Origin: Dolomedes plantarius
Taxonomy: Eukaryota > Arthropoda > Arachnida > Araneae > Dolomedidae
Length of the DNA: 64,000 nt
Direction: 5' to 3'
NCBI GenBank assembly: GCA_907164885.2
Contig: OU015490.1
Location: forward strand, 203,985,661 to 204,049,660
Part shown: one piece after another, positions 13,571 to 26,100 of the stretch
Numbering within the stretch: the stretch's first letter is position 1
Layout of the letters: each line of letters opens with the position of its first letter
Notes under the pieces: generated by a model
The model's database searches: none
What the model saw: the letters and a program-made list of their open reading frames with translations, nothing else
Told to the model about the DNA's origin: nothing
Made by a program: the position numbers and the translations under genes

Positions 13571-16500
13571 TCTCTGTATTGAAGAATGTGTTTGACAAAT
13601 TTTAATTTGTTTCTGAAATTAGTTTTGCATTAAACAAAAGTGAGCTGACACACCTCATTGAAGTTGTGTAGTTTTTGAGCTCTTCTCTAGTCATAACTTT
13701 CTCACGTGGCATTTAAATAGGATTAGCATTTTGGCCTGTCCAAACTGTTGTCTTTGTGCACTTGATAGTTTTGGACTGATCTGGCATTCTCTTATGCAAG
13801 GCACCAGGTGTTGTCTCAGAGACTTACTGCTGTTCAAGGGCAAAACACTTTCTAAGAATTTAACTCTCTTTTTGTTTTGCTTACTGTTTGTCAACTTCCT
13901 TACCTTTTAAAATTTAGAAAAAAGAAAAAAGGTGCATTGATATTCAAAACATGTACAGAATTTTAACTTATAATACAGTCAAACCTGTTTTTGGTGTGGT
14001 CTTTTTTAATGCGATTTATTTTTTGTACAATTTGTTTTGTGCAATTTTTTTGTGCATTTTTTTATGTAGCATATGAATATGTATCCAAAAAATTTAAAAT
14101 TATATATTTGAAATTATTTATTTGAAATTCGAAAAAGAGTTTCGATCGTGTATATCTGGCTATCACGGCATTTATAAGCAGCTGATCAAACAGCCATCGT
14201 CACAAAAACTTATCATTGACTACTTTGTAACAAAAAATTTATCAACTTTAATATCTTCAAGTGACGAAAGCAATTACAAACCAGTTCATCATAAGAATAT
14301 GTGCATTTTTGACTACGACTAGTAGTATAGAATTATGTACATTTTAAAAATATCTCCATGTTTAAAATGAGAAATTTAAATTTTAAAAAATCTTTTCATG
14401 TGTAATTTAATTACACATTTTATTTTGTTTGGAAAGTACTTTCTCGCTATTTTGTAAAGCTTTCACATATTTTCTAAGTGAGACTTTTTATATGCGGTCC
14501 CTCTCCACATTAAAAAGTTTTTTTCTTTAATATATTGTGATAAATTTGTTATAGCTATTTATGAAGTTTCTAAAATTTTTTAAATTTTTTTTAAAAATTT
14601 ATTTATTTATTTATTTATTATTTTTTTAATTTATTTTATTTTTTTTTTGGGGGGGGGGGGGTTAATGGTCTCTATCAACTGCACAAAAATAGGTTTGACT
14701 GTATACCAAATATTTATGACAACAATATGAGGTAAACATCACTATAAATTTTATCGGGTATTTTCTTGTTGTAAAAGTGAACTTCATATGTGTTATTTTA
14801 CTGAAGATTTTAATAGGGGAATTTTTTTTCTTCTTTTTTTCAGCTGAAGTGAAACGCATTGGAGATACTGTTTATGGCATGGCAACTCAGTGTGTTCAGG
14901 CAAAAAATGTCAACAAAACCTCCCCACAGACACTGTCAAATCTATGTCTCAAAATCAATGTGAAGTTAGGAGGTATAAATAGCATACTTGTGCCAAGTAT
15001 TAGGTAAATATATATTAAGTTCATTTTTCCTTTTGATTCTGCTGTGTTGAATGATGAGGTATCATAATATATTTTTTATTTCCAGACCTAAAGTGTTTGA
15101 TGAGCCTATAATATTTTTGGGTGCAGATGTTACCCATCCTCCTGCTGGTGACAGCAAGAAACCATCAATAGCTGCTGTAAGTATGAACATCTTTTTAAAA
15201 GTTAATGATATATGTAGATTTGGGGATTTAATTCAGCACTGTACAATTTTGTCCTTCCTAGAAATATGGAATTTCTCCAGATGTTTTATTTCTCTATTTG
15301 TTGATTGTATAGTTTTGCAACATATTAATTGAGGTATAGTTCAACAGTAATCAAAATTCAGTTTAAATATGTAAGAATTGAAACTTTCTAAAATTAGTGT
15401 GTAAAATATGCATGCTTTATTAAAATGACAAAAAGTACAGATGAACTGCCAACATAGGATATACAGGATGGTTATAATTAAACTTCCCCTATAAACAGCA
15501 TCCTACAGCTCAAACCAGTGAATGGAATGTAACTGTTAATTGGTGGATCAAATATGTAGAAAGCATCAGGCTAAGTAACTTGGATAACTCATGGCTTTTA
15601 TTTTTATTTCAAACATAAAGAAATAAAGATACTGTCCAGCAGTTTATTAAAACAAAGAAACATCACTTTTAATGCATAAAAAACAAATATAGCATCCATC
15701 CTGATGCTGACTTCTTCAGCTTACTTGCTGCCTTCACACTGATCCAACTTGGGCTTTTATATTATTATATTCAAAACAAATCTACATATTCTGAAGATAT
15801 GTGCATGTGATGCCATTTGATCCAAAAGAAATTTAAATCCGGAGTTGAGGTGCACTTGCCTTCTAAATACTCAAGTGTTGCATCACTATTTGATGACGTT
15901 ATACCTGGGAACCAATGAGCAATTAACAGGCTATCAAATGACATCATAGCCTATCATATTCAACTTCAACTCTACTTCCCAAATGTAATCATTGGCTGAG
16001 GTAAATAAACAGTTCTTAACTTAACTATGCAGTTTACTAAATAACAGAAAGGTAATTATCAATTGCAGCTTATATAATATTTAATTTAAATAAATTTTAT
16101 CTTATTTACACTTATTTTTGGACTGGATGTCAAGCCTGGAGAAAACTTATTGGGGGAATTGTAAAAATATACTAAATTTTTAACCCTTGGTGCTAACAGT
16201 AAACACATTGGATTTATAGACTATACATGAGGGGCACTCGCGGAATTTCAGGAAAAAAAATTTAGTTCAAAAATGTCCACCAGATGGCACTTTTCATGGA
16301 TAAACATTAAATTAAACAAAATAAACAAACAAAACGGAATACATAAACAATTTAAACATTTATTGACTAGTTTTTGATCACCTTGTCATCGAACCACATT
16401 AAATAAAGTTAAGGAAATATATAACAGTACGCATGTACTGTTCCAGAAAAAAAAACAGTTGAGTTTGCAGAAACAGGTACAGATTATGACAAAATGTCAG

Positions 16501-19500
16501 AAGAGGAGCACTTGTTAATCGTGTCCAGGACGATGTAAGGATAGGTGCTCTATGTGACCACCTTCAGTCATCTGCAAAGTTTCAAGGTGATGGACAGTGT
16601 GTTCAACAGCAGATCGTAACTGATCAGTTGTGATGCTTCGCACATGAAGTGTAATGGAGTTCTTTAAGTTATCCAATGTCGCAACATCTTCATAATAAAC
16701 CACTTTTTAAGTGGCCCCATAACCAGAAATCACATGGAGATAATGCTTCCTCTTCTTTGTACGCATGCAAATCTAGAGATTTTTTTTTCCCCTAGAACCG
16801 ACGGCTTTTCCCAGTTTTACATTTTATTACTTATAAATCTTGTTCTGAATTGTTAATATTGTTTGTGTATTCCGTTTTGGTCGTTTATTTTGTTAAATTT
16901 AATGTTTTTCCATTTAAAGTGCCATCTGGTGGGCATTTTTGCACTAACTAATATTTTTTTCTTCAAAATTCCGTGAGTGCATCTCGTGTATAGTCTATGT
17001 ACCCAATGTGGTTACATTCTGTTCACCTGTTTGAGCTGTAGGATGCTGTTTATAGGGGAAGTTTAATTATAAGTACCCTGTATTTTGATGTCCAGATTGT
17101 GTAATATTATCTAAAGGTTCTAACTAATACTTCAGCTTGAAGATTATCACAGTATATGTGACATATTTATAGCTGTAATTAATTAATTAGTAATCTAATT
17201 CATTGTGAGTTAAAGCTGATAGATTGAAAATAAAATTCTTAATTTCTGTCTATAATACACAGCTTTGTAAAAAAGAAAAAAAAAATTCTATTATCCTCTG
17301 CATTGTATAACCCACTGAAGACTATGCCCCTGTTCTGCAGCTTTCCTTAGACTTACACTGAACTCCAGATTATCCACAGTCCTATATAACAGAATTTGCC
17401 TGAAAAAAATTGATCTCATTCGTTGATTCATTGATCAGCATTCTCATGAATGTTGGAGAATGTTGATTTCATGCTTTCAAGCAAATTCTGTTCTTTTTCT
17501 GTATTATTGTCGAACAAAAGAATAAAACAAACTTTTTACTGAAGAAATAATAAAAATATCTTTGGGTTTATTTATAATTTGAGTTAAATCTAGAATAAAA
17601 TGGTGTATGTAGTTCCTCAAATAGTTCCTTTTTAAGATATACAGAGCCACTCTGTATATCTTAAATTCATGTTTTATAATTTTTCATATACATCTGTGCA
17701 TTGATTAGCAAGGGTATCGAAAGTCTAATGGCCAATTTTCTGAGATATCTTGTCAACCTACAACATTTTTATGCTCCCTTTTTCACATTAACTGCATAGT
17801 CAGTTTCAAAAGGCAATTTTCCTCAACTCACCCCTGTTTAATTTTAAATTCTTGAGCTCTTTTTCTGCTTCAGTAGCTATCAATCAAAATAAATTCTGAA
17901 GTAAGTTACCTCATTGCCAGAGGATTTTAGCTTTCAAAAGGAGCAAAATAGAAATAAGTTCCATTTGGCAAGATTTTGGGAAAATGTAATCAAACTAAAC
18001 AGGAAGTCACTTTTTGTTCATTTACTACAGGGGTGTCAAACTCGCGGCCCGCAACGAGCGTTTTTGCAGCCCAGCCAATATATTGGCACACAATAATATA
18101 TAATAAAATAACCGACGCAGAATTATAATAAGATAGGAAGAATTCGCTAAATGTTTTTTAATGATACTCTTCTTTTTGCTATTATTAAACAAAATGCATA
18201 TATTTATGTTGAATATACTGTAATTAGGTAAATAAACCTACGTTTCTATTAATATTTATTTTTTTTGCGACCCACCTATAGTTAAACCTTGTTTGTTTGG
18301 CCCAAGGTAGCCTTTGAGTTTGACACCCCTGATTTACTAGCTGAATACCCATTAGGGTGGAGCGAATAAACTTTTTCTCAAAATTCACATTGCCCGAGTC
18401 ATTATTTGGTGTAAAACTGGCTGAAACAAATTTTTCCCAAATTTCAGCTCAAAATGTTGCCATCTTGATGTTCCACAACTCAAGTGAATATTTGTATTGT
18501 CTTTTTTTAAAGTTTTTAATGCCTTTTTATCAAAAAATAATAAATAATTAATTGAATAATTAATTAATTGGTAAATTAATTTTAATTATTTAATAATAAT
18601 AATTTCTTAATAATTAATATTTATTGTCAAATATCAGTCCTAGAAATGGCATTTAGTACATGAATCGCAATTTTGTACTCCAAAAATCTACTAAATGGGA
18701 GCATGTATTCTATTCTGATAACTATTTTATCATGACCTAAGCAGGCACATAACTTTTATTGTGTGGAATGATTTGTTTTTGCGACTGTTGTCTTGATGCT
18801 TGACTTTGTTTCTAATTTGTAGTTTGAAGCAATAAGTTGTATGAATCGTGATTTATATTAATACGGACTTTTAATTAAAACATAAACATAAACATGACCT
18901 CAACTAGAAGTGAAACTTTTTGCAGTATTTTTGGAACTCCAGTACGTCTAAAAGAGACTGTGTTCCCCTCGTATGCTGATTTAATGAAGCATTTCCTATG
19001 ATATATTGTGGAGGAAGGGGAACAAGAAAGATCATTCTGTAAAAGATATCAGCGAAATTGTTTCTGACAAATTGGGAACTGACAAAATTAGGAAAGATTT
19101 TTTTGACCAAGCAAACAGTACTTTATTTGATACTTCTGTATGCAAATGTATTACAAACAATGCAAGTGTTCCATGAAAGTTCCAAGTATGGAACGAAACT
19201 TTTTAGCAGACCAACGGTATGAGAGAAAAATGGCAATAGGATCAATTGACATTTCTGCAACTCAAAAACTGAAGCATGTAAGAGAAAGGCAATGTATAAA
19301 GGAAAATCAGGAAGCTAAAGCAAAGGAATTGGAAGATAATGCTTTTTCATCTAAAAATATTGCAGATTTAGAAGCAAACGCCATCTGATTCAAAATTGGA
19401 AGATATCTCTGAAGAAGATGATGATTACGTTAGTCATGAAGCCAAATGTCGGAAAACAACTGACGATGAATCTCCCTCAACCTCCAAGACAGGCCAAATG

Positions 19501-22500
19501 AGAATATCACTGCCAAATCTAACCGTTGCTTGTAATATAACGGGAGTATCGGATAGGTCAGCTGCTATAATTGCATCCTCTGTGCTTCATAATATAGGGA
19601 TTGTATCCAAAGCTACTCCATCTAAAGTTATTGACAGGAGTAAGCTGGGGAGAGAACGCAAAAGATACGATCACAGCTTAATTCTACTAAAGTAACACAG
19701 TCTTTGTACGCCATCAACTTCAATGGAAGAAAGGACAAAACTATAGTGCATGAAAAGAAGGGAAGTTCTTTATATAGGACTATAGCTGTTGAAGAGCATA
19801 TTGTTTTGTTGTCAGAACCTGGTTCTGTTTATATAGGACATGTGACTCCGGATTCTGGGTCTAGTGCTAATATTATACGAAGCATCATCAACTTTGTTAC
19901 ACAGAAAGGGATTACACTTTTGGAACTGGTTGCCGTTGGGTGTGATGGAACGAACGTCAATGTTGAGAATAAAAATGGCGCAGTTAGACGACTTGAAATC
20001 TTTGTTGGCCATAAATTGCACTGGTTTGTATGCTTATTGCATACTAATGAACTACCTCTTCGCCACCTTTTCCTGAAGATTGACGGAAAAGAATCTAGTC
20101 GACACCAGTTTTCCGGAAAATGTGTGCAACGTGCGAAATCCTTTCTTTGACAAGTTTTGTTTCTATTCCAGTTGCTCTGCCTGAAATTGATAAAAAAGAC
20201 CTCAGTGCAGACCAAAAACACCTTTCCGATATTTCTAGGGCAGTATCTCCAGGGGAGTGCCTTCCAGATTTAGCAAACAGAAGTTCCGGAACGATGTCAC
20301 ATTCAAGATGGCTAATTACAGACAACAGAATTTTGCGCCTATATGTGTCGACTGCCGAACCAACAGAACACTTTAAGGTCCTAGTAGAATATGTCATGAA
20401 AGTTTATGTGTCATCCTGGTTTGAAATGAAGAAAATCCAAAGAGCTAACCATGGAGCACGGAATGATAAAAAAAAGCTCATTCTTGCCAGAAGATTTTAA
20501 GTCAATCGTTCACAAAGTTATTCAGAGGAACTCTTATTTTTTTCACTCTGAAAACATTCTACTGACAATGCTGTTTGATTAACGATCACATATTCTAGAA
20601 CTAGGCCTCAGAAGAATACTGAAAGCAAGAAAAATTAACTGGAAGGGAAAAATACGCCAATTTGATCTTCCAAATTTAAATTTCGAAGCAGAGGAATATT
20701 TTGAGATGATTAACTGGGACAATCCTTTGGAACCACCAGCTACCATGAACCTCAGTGATGAAGACATAGAATGTATGACCAGAAACAGTTCACAATTTGA
20801 AATAGAGAAGCTTCCTTGCCATTCTCAAGCAGTAGAGAGGTATGTGCGACTGGTAACACAAGCATCATTGGTAACATGTGGCGCAGAAGCCAGTGATGGA
20901 TACATTCGCAGTGGAATCAAGTCATGAAAGGAACTGCCAAAGTTTGACACCAAAGATAATTATTTCGGTCCTCATGTGAAATCCAAAATTGAAGACTGAT
21001 TAAAGTAAATTGCAGGTTAATGATATTTTTTTTTAAACGATCGTGTTTTCCTGTTTCTTTTTTATAATTAGAACTGTTTTTGAGTCAGAAAATAAAGCTA
21101 TTGTAAACATTAAAATGAAATTAAAAAAATTGATTTTTTTTACTTTTGACGTTAATATTCCTTTCTTTGACCCCAGTGTGGAACCTGAAGACGATGAGTG
21201 ATTGAGCTGGGATTTTTTTTGCAGTGTCTTTTTTGCCAAACAGCACCACTTGTTGAGTCAGGAGATATTAAAATTAAAAAAAAAAATTTTTTTGCCTTTT
21301 TCACTCCACCCTAATCCCCGTGCTTCGCTATGAAGTACATTCAAATTAAATACAATGGTCGATGTATGCAATCAATGCCAAAAAAAATATATTTATAAAA
21401 AAATCGTAACAGATATTTTTATAGACAAAATAATGTAGAAGAAAATTTTCAAATTAAATACAATGGTCAATGTATAGAATTAATTTGTATGTTTAATATC
21501 CATAAAACATACTAATTTGAATTAAATTCTTTAAAAACTTCCATCTCAATTAGTCTAGTTGTTAAATTTTATCTTTTACTATATATTAATATTTCTGTTG
21601 TCAGTTTATTTCGTTATGCACCAGGGGCATAGCTACCGTGGAGCAGTGGGAGCGAACTGCTTCAGGCGCATGAACCATGGGGGGGGGCGCGCAAAATTTG
21701 AAAGAGTGAAATAAAAATTTGTGTAAACTTTTGTATAAAAAAGTTTTGATTTGTCAGATTTTCTATAAAACATACAAAAAAGAAAGGAAATTTTTTTAAG
21801 CAAATAAAACTATAGGCACTTTAGAATGTACTTTACTTATTTTGATTTCAGAAAATTTTCACTATATATTTAACACTTTATATACCTCTACTAAACCTAA
21901 AAAAAGGTATGATGATTGCTAAGAATGTTTAAAAACAATATTATAGGCACTTACTATACGTATTATAAGTTGTGTTTTACTGCAAAGAAGTTACATGTAT
22001 CAGGTCAATCCCGTTGATCGCCAAATATAAATTTTTTTATATCCGGTTCTACAAGTTCAACGTGCACCCAAATTCCAAAATGTAATCATAATAAATAGAA
22101 AATAAACTAAATTGTAATAACAGTTTTCAGTATTACTTTAAAATTTTCTAGTTTTGTCGATAAAATAAGTTTTAGTTAGGAAAACGATTGAAACAAAAAG
22201 TTGCATTCAGGAAAAATAGAGGCAATTGAATAATTTTACTAGTAGTAAAATTAGAGTTCAATATTAAGTAAACTGTAAAAACTCAGAACATGTTTACGTT
22301 TAGTCAAAGCATTCGAAATTAAAGAGACGTTAAGACTTTATGACCGAGTAAGTCTAAATAGAAATTTTGTCTGTCAGTTTATAAATATTTTTTTTTAATT
22401 CTCACATTAAACTATTAATTTCAAATATTCCACTGAACCTATTAATTTCAAATAGTATCACTAATCATTTCTAAAACTTTCTTTCAAGTTCATCTTTATA

Positions 22501-23160
22501 AGAAAAATTAAGAACGGATCAATGGAGATTTTGAATGTATTGAACAATTTCATAAATGCATTTGAAAACTGTTCATATAGGCAATCATACATTATACATA
22601 GTGCCCCGATGCTTGAACTACATTAATAGGTTTGAATCGAGTTGCCATTATTAATTTTTACTGTGAATTTTAAGAAGCAGTGTGTTATGGAAAAAATGCA
22701 AGTAATTAGGTACATCGAAGTAAAATTGGTTTAATTGAAAACTGTTAAATAAGAGTATGTACATAAGTTTACCCTGCAAACCAGTCAGAAAACACACATA
22801 AAAACAGATAATGTTGAGTGAAAATGTCCCATTCCTATCTGATCCAAATATCTTACCCCCCAAAATAGTAAAGTTTACCCTGCAAACCAGTCAGAAAACA
22901 CACATAAAAACAGATAATGTTGAGTGAAAATGTCCCATTCCTATCTGATCCAAATATCTTACCCCCCAAAATAGTAAAAAACTTTTTCTGTAACATGAAA
23001 CTGAGAAATAGAAAAATGATGGGTTTTATTTTTAAATTTAATTTTTTTATCAGCATTTTATTGTGTAATGTTCATTTAGTGTTCATATAGAGTAAATGCT
23101 CATTTAAATAACTCTTGAGAGTTTTGTATTACCGTTGGAACAAAAAAGCTTTTTAAGTCC

Positions 23161-23191
<31 letters not shown>

Positions 23192-26100
23192 CAATCAAAG
23201 TTCAAATATATATATCTTTAATTTATAAATAATTATGTGAAAGTTTGTCTAAATTTTACTTTTATACTTCGAGCCGAACCAGTCGTAGACTGCGATTAGA
23301 GTCTGGTAAAACTGATCAGCCTTTGGCCAGGCCGCACTTTGAATTTTTGGCCGGTGTTGAACACTACTATAGATATTCTCAAACGTTACCGGTTGGGTGT
23401 CTTATCAGGAAAAGAGAGATGGCCGGAGCATCTTCAACCCGTATGGTGAGAGTCATTTCAATCCTTCAATGTAATTCTAAACGAGCAGGGGTAGAATTCT
23501 CTAACGGTCAACTTACTGACTCCACATACTACAAGAGTCAAAAACATGCAAGGGTCCAAACACATATTTTTTTCCTACAGTACATAGCAGCCTTAACATC
23601 GGTGCAGAACAGAGGCAAATATTCAGGGTTTCAGGGATTTTTTTAAAGCAAACTTAGTATTTAGCGCTTCATTCCCTTTGTTTACTTTGTGCAGTGAAAG
23701 AATTTCAAGATGATTCTTGAATGAATGTGTTATACAATTTTTAAAACTGAGACTGTGGATTGTGATTTATTATTCTGTTTAAGTGACTTTGTACAATTTA
23801 TGACTATTATTTTACTAAATTACTTATCTAAAGAGAGTTGTTGGATTCACCAATGTATAATTTTAAAAGTAAATGATTTGTTTAGTTATTAATTGATGTT
23901 GCAACATAAAGAATAATAGGTACTACCTAACAGTTACGTATTATAGCTGAAAGTTGGCGGCAAACATTTTCAGCAGCAGCATGTTATAAAAATACAAATA
24001 TGTATTTTTATAACATGCATGAGATAATTTTAAAAAACTGGCAGATGAAGAACAAAATTTTGATTATAAATAATTTTAGATCTAATTAAAAATTTTGTGC
24101 TAATGACAAAACAGAAATAAACAACAAAAAAAATTCAAAATGAGTGTTAAAAGAAACTCAAATCATTAGAACCATAAGTCTTAGCATGCTTAAATTTTGC
24201 GTGGAGATTGCTATTATGCCCTTGGTGCTCGTTAAGAAATCTTTTTAATACATTAGAATTTTAAGGGTCTAATAGGGGCCTATTCCCCCCCCCCCCCCCC
24301 TAAAAAAATCATACACAATCTGTATCTCTAGAACCATGAGACCTAGAAAGCCGAATTTTTGTATGATAGTTTCTCTTAGACCCTAGGTATGTACAAAGAA
24401 TTTTTTTTTTAAATACAAAATTTAAGAGGTTAAAAGGAGCTTAATCCCCCCAAAACAACAACAACAAAAACCTACCTCTAGTACATGTTTTCTAGAAAAT
24501 TAAGATTTTGTATGGTGTTGCTCTTAGGCCCTAGATGCTCCCTAAGAAATATTTTTTTAAAAAATCTTTAAGGGATGTAGCGTATTTTACCTGTGATTTT
24601 AGAGTTGTATTCAATACCCCAGGTAGCGCGTGTCACAGGGTAAGTGAAATAAGATTAACAGCCAGACTAGTGATTAATTAAATTAAAATACACTTTTTAT
24701 TAAGTGCTCTTGGTTAGATACGGGCAATTAACAGTGAATTGACAGTGTCACCAATGTACAGGAAGTCAGACAATTTTATGAACAGCTAGAAAAAATTTAC
24801 GTTTTTTCAGTTCTGTTAGGCGTTGGTAAACGAATCAAACCAACTTAGCAAAAAGAGTTTGTCTAACACGATTGTCTTCCCGTGTTCAGGCCTTTGATGC
24901 CCCGCGTTATTTTGATGTAATTAAAATATTTACATCTTTATCATTGAATGGAAAAAATTATGACAAGCAGCGGGAAGCTAAAAATTTGATAAATTATTTT
25001 GAACATTCAACAATTATTTTGATAATTGTACAAATAAAATACTCGAACCTATTAATACAGTCTCGAAAAATTTGCAAGATGCTCATGAAAATATAGAGAA
25101 ATTCATTGAGATGCTTTCATCACTTCTAACACAATTCCAGAACTTAGGAATATTTGGGAGTTTGTTAAAAACGATGCTCTTGAGTTATCAGCTCTATGGA
25201 ATATTGAACCTTGTTTTACCCAAAAAAGACTTGAGTCGTGTGAAAAAATTCTTTGATGAATTACAAGTAGATGAACGCATTGATAACGGTGAATAATGTT
25301 TCAAGTCGAGGTGTTTAGTAAAGTAATGGATTTAATAATTAATCAAATAACTATTAGATTTAAATCTGTTCGACAATTATGTACACTTTTTAAATGTGTA
25401 TCACCTGCATATCTCGTCGTGTCACCTGATAAAAATATCCTGGAAGAATTAGAATTGTTACAATCGGCATATCTTTCCAATATTTCACTTAGTTTGGGAC
25501 CTCAACTGCTTCGATTTAAAATGTGTTTTTATATTCAATTAAAACAAATTACTTCTCTACGCGAAGTTGCTGAACTACTTTTAATTCACACCGCAGCCTC
25601 AAGTAGCTTCTTTGACTTTATTACAGCATGCATGATTTTTTTAACTTTACCGGAGACGACAGTGACATCAGAACGAAGTTTCTCAAAGCTAAAATTAATC
25701 AAAACATATTTAAGAAGCAACATGTCACAAAACCGTCTTAGCTCTTTGGCCACGATATCAAATGAATTAAAAATAGCTTGTCAACTTGATCTGGAGAAAA
25801 TGATTGACCGACTTGCAAACGAGAAAGCGAGAAAACAACAATTTTGAAGAGTTTTTTTTATGTGCAAACTAAACATGCTCAAGTACATTTTGTCAATAGA
25901 GTTTATAAAATATGTAGTAAATCTTAGTAGGCAATCCATACTTAAAGAATTGTAATTTGTTTTATTACTATATTCATATTTATTTAATTGAATTTCTTAT
26001 TGTTGAAATTTCTTGAATTTCAAATAAATTGTTATTAGGTAAGGTAAATCAAAATAAGAGTAGATAGAAAACAAATTTCGCCAGAACTCGTCCAAGAAAC

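Larger units (their letters stand above)
15464..17080 (-). mobile_element. Mariner-type element with long inverted ends
   Basis: 1,617 bases flanked by TA. The outer ends match over more than 50 bases (left TATAATTAAACTTCCCCTAT; same read inverted on the right), and the match resumes after an insertion in the left arm, down to the block CCACCAGATGGCAC (16276 left, near 16930 right). Each arm is thus over 200 bases once the inserted block at 15534-16198 is removed. A transposase relic sits between the arms. Confidence 0.82.

Noticed and set aside
13413..13598. Open frame of alternating Ile-Tyr on the - strand
   Set aside because: It is the (TA)n microsatellite read as codons.
23245..23646. 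133-codon open frame in the hAT at 21.6-26.2 kb
   Set aside because: No domain or family pattern, no splice signals that join it to anything. It lies upstream of the transposase relic and is most likely hAT untranslated sequence.
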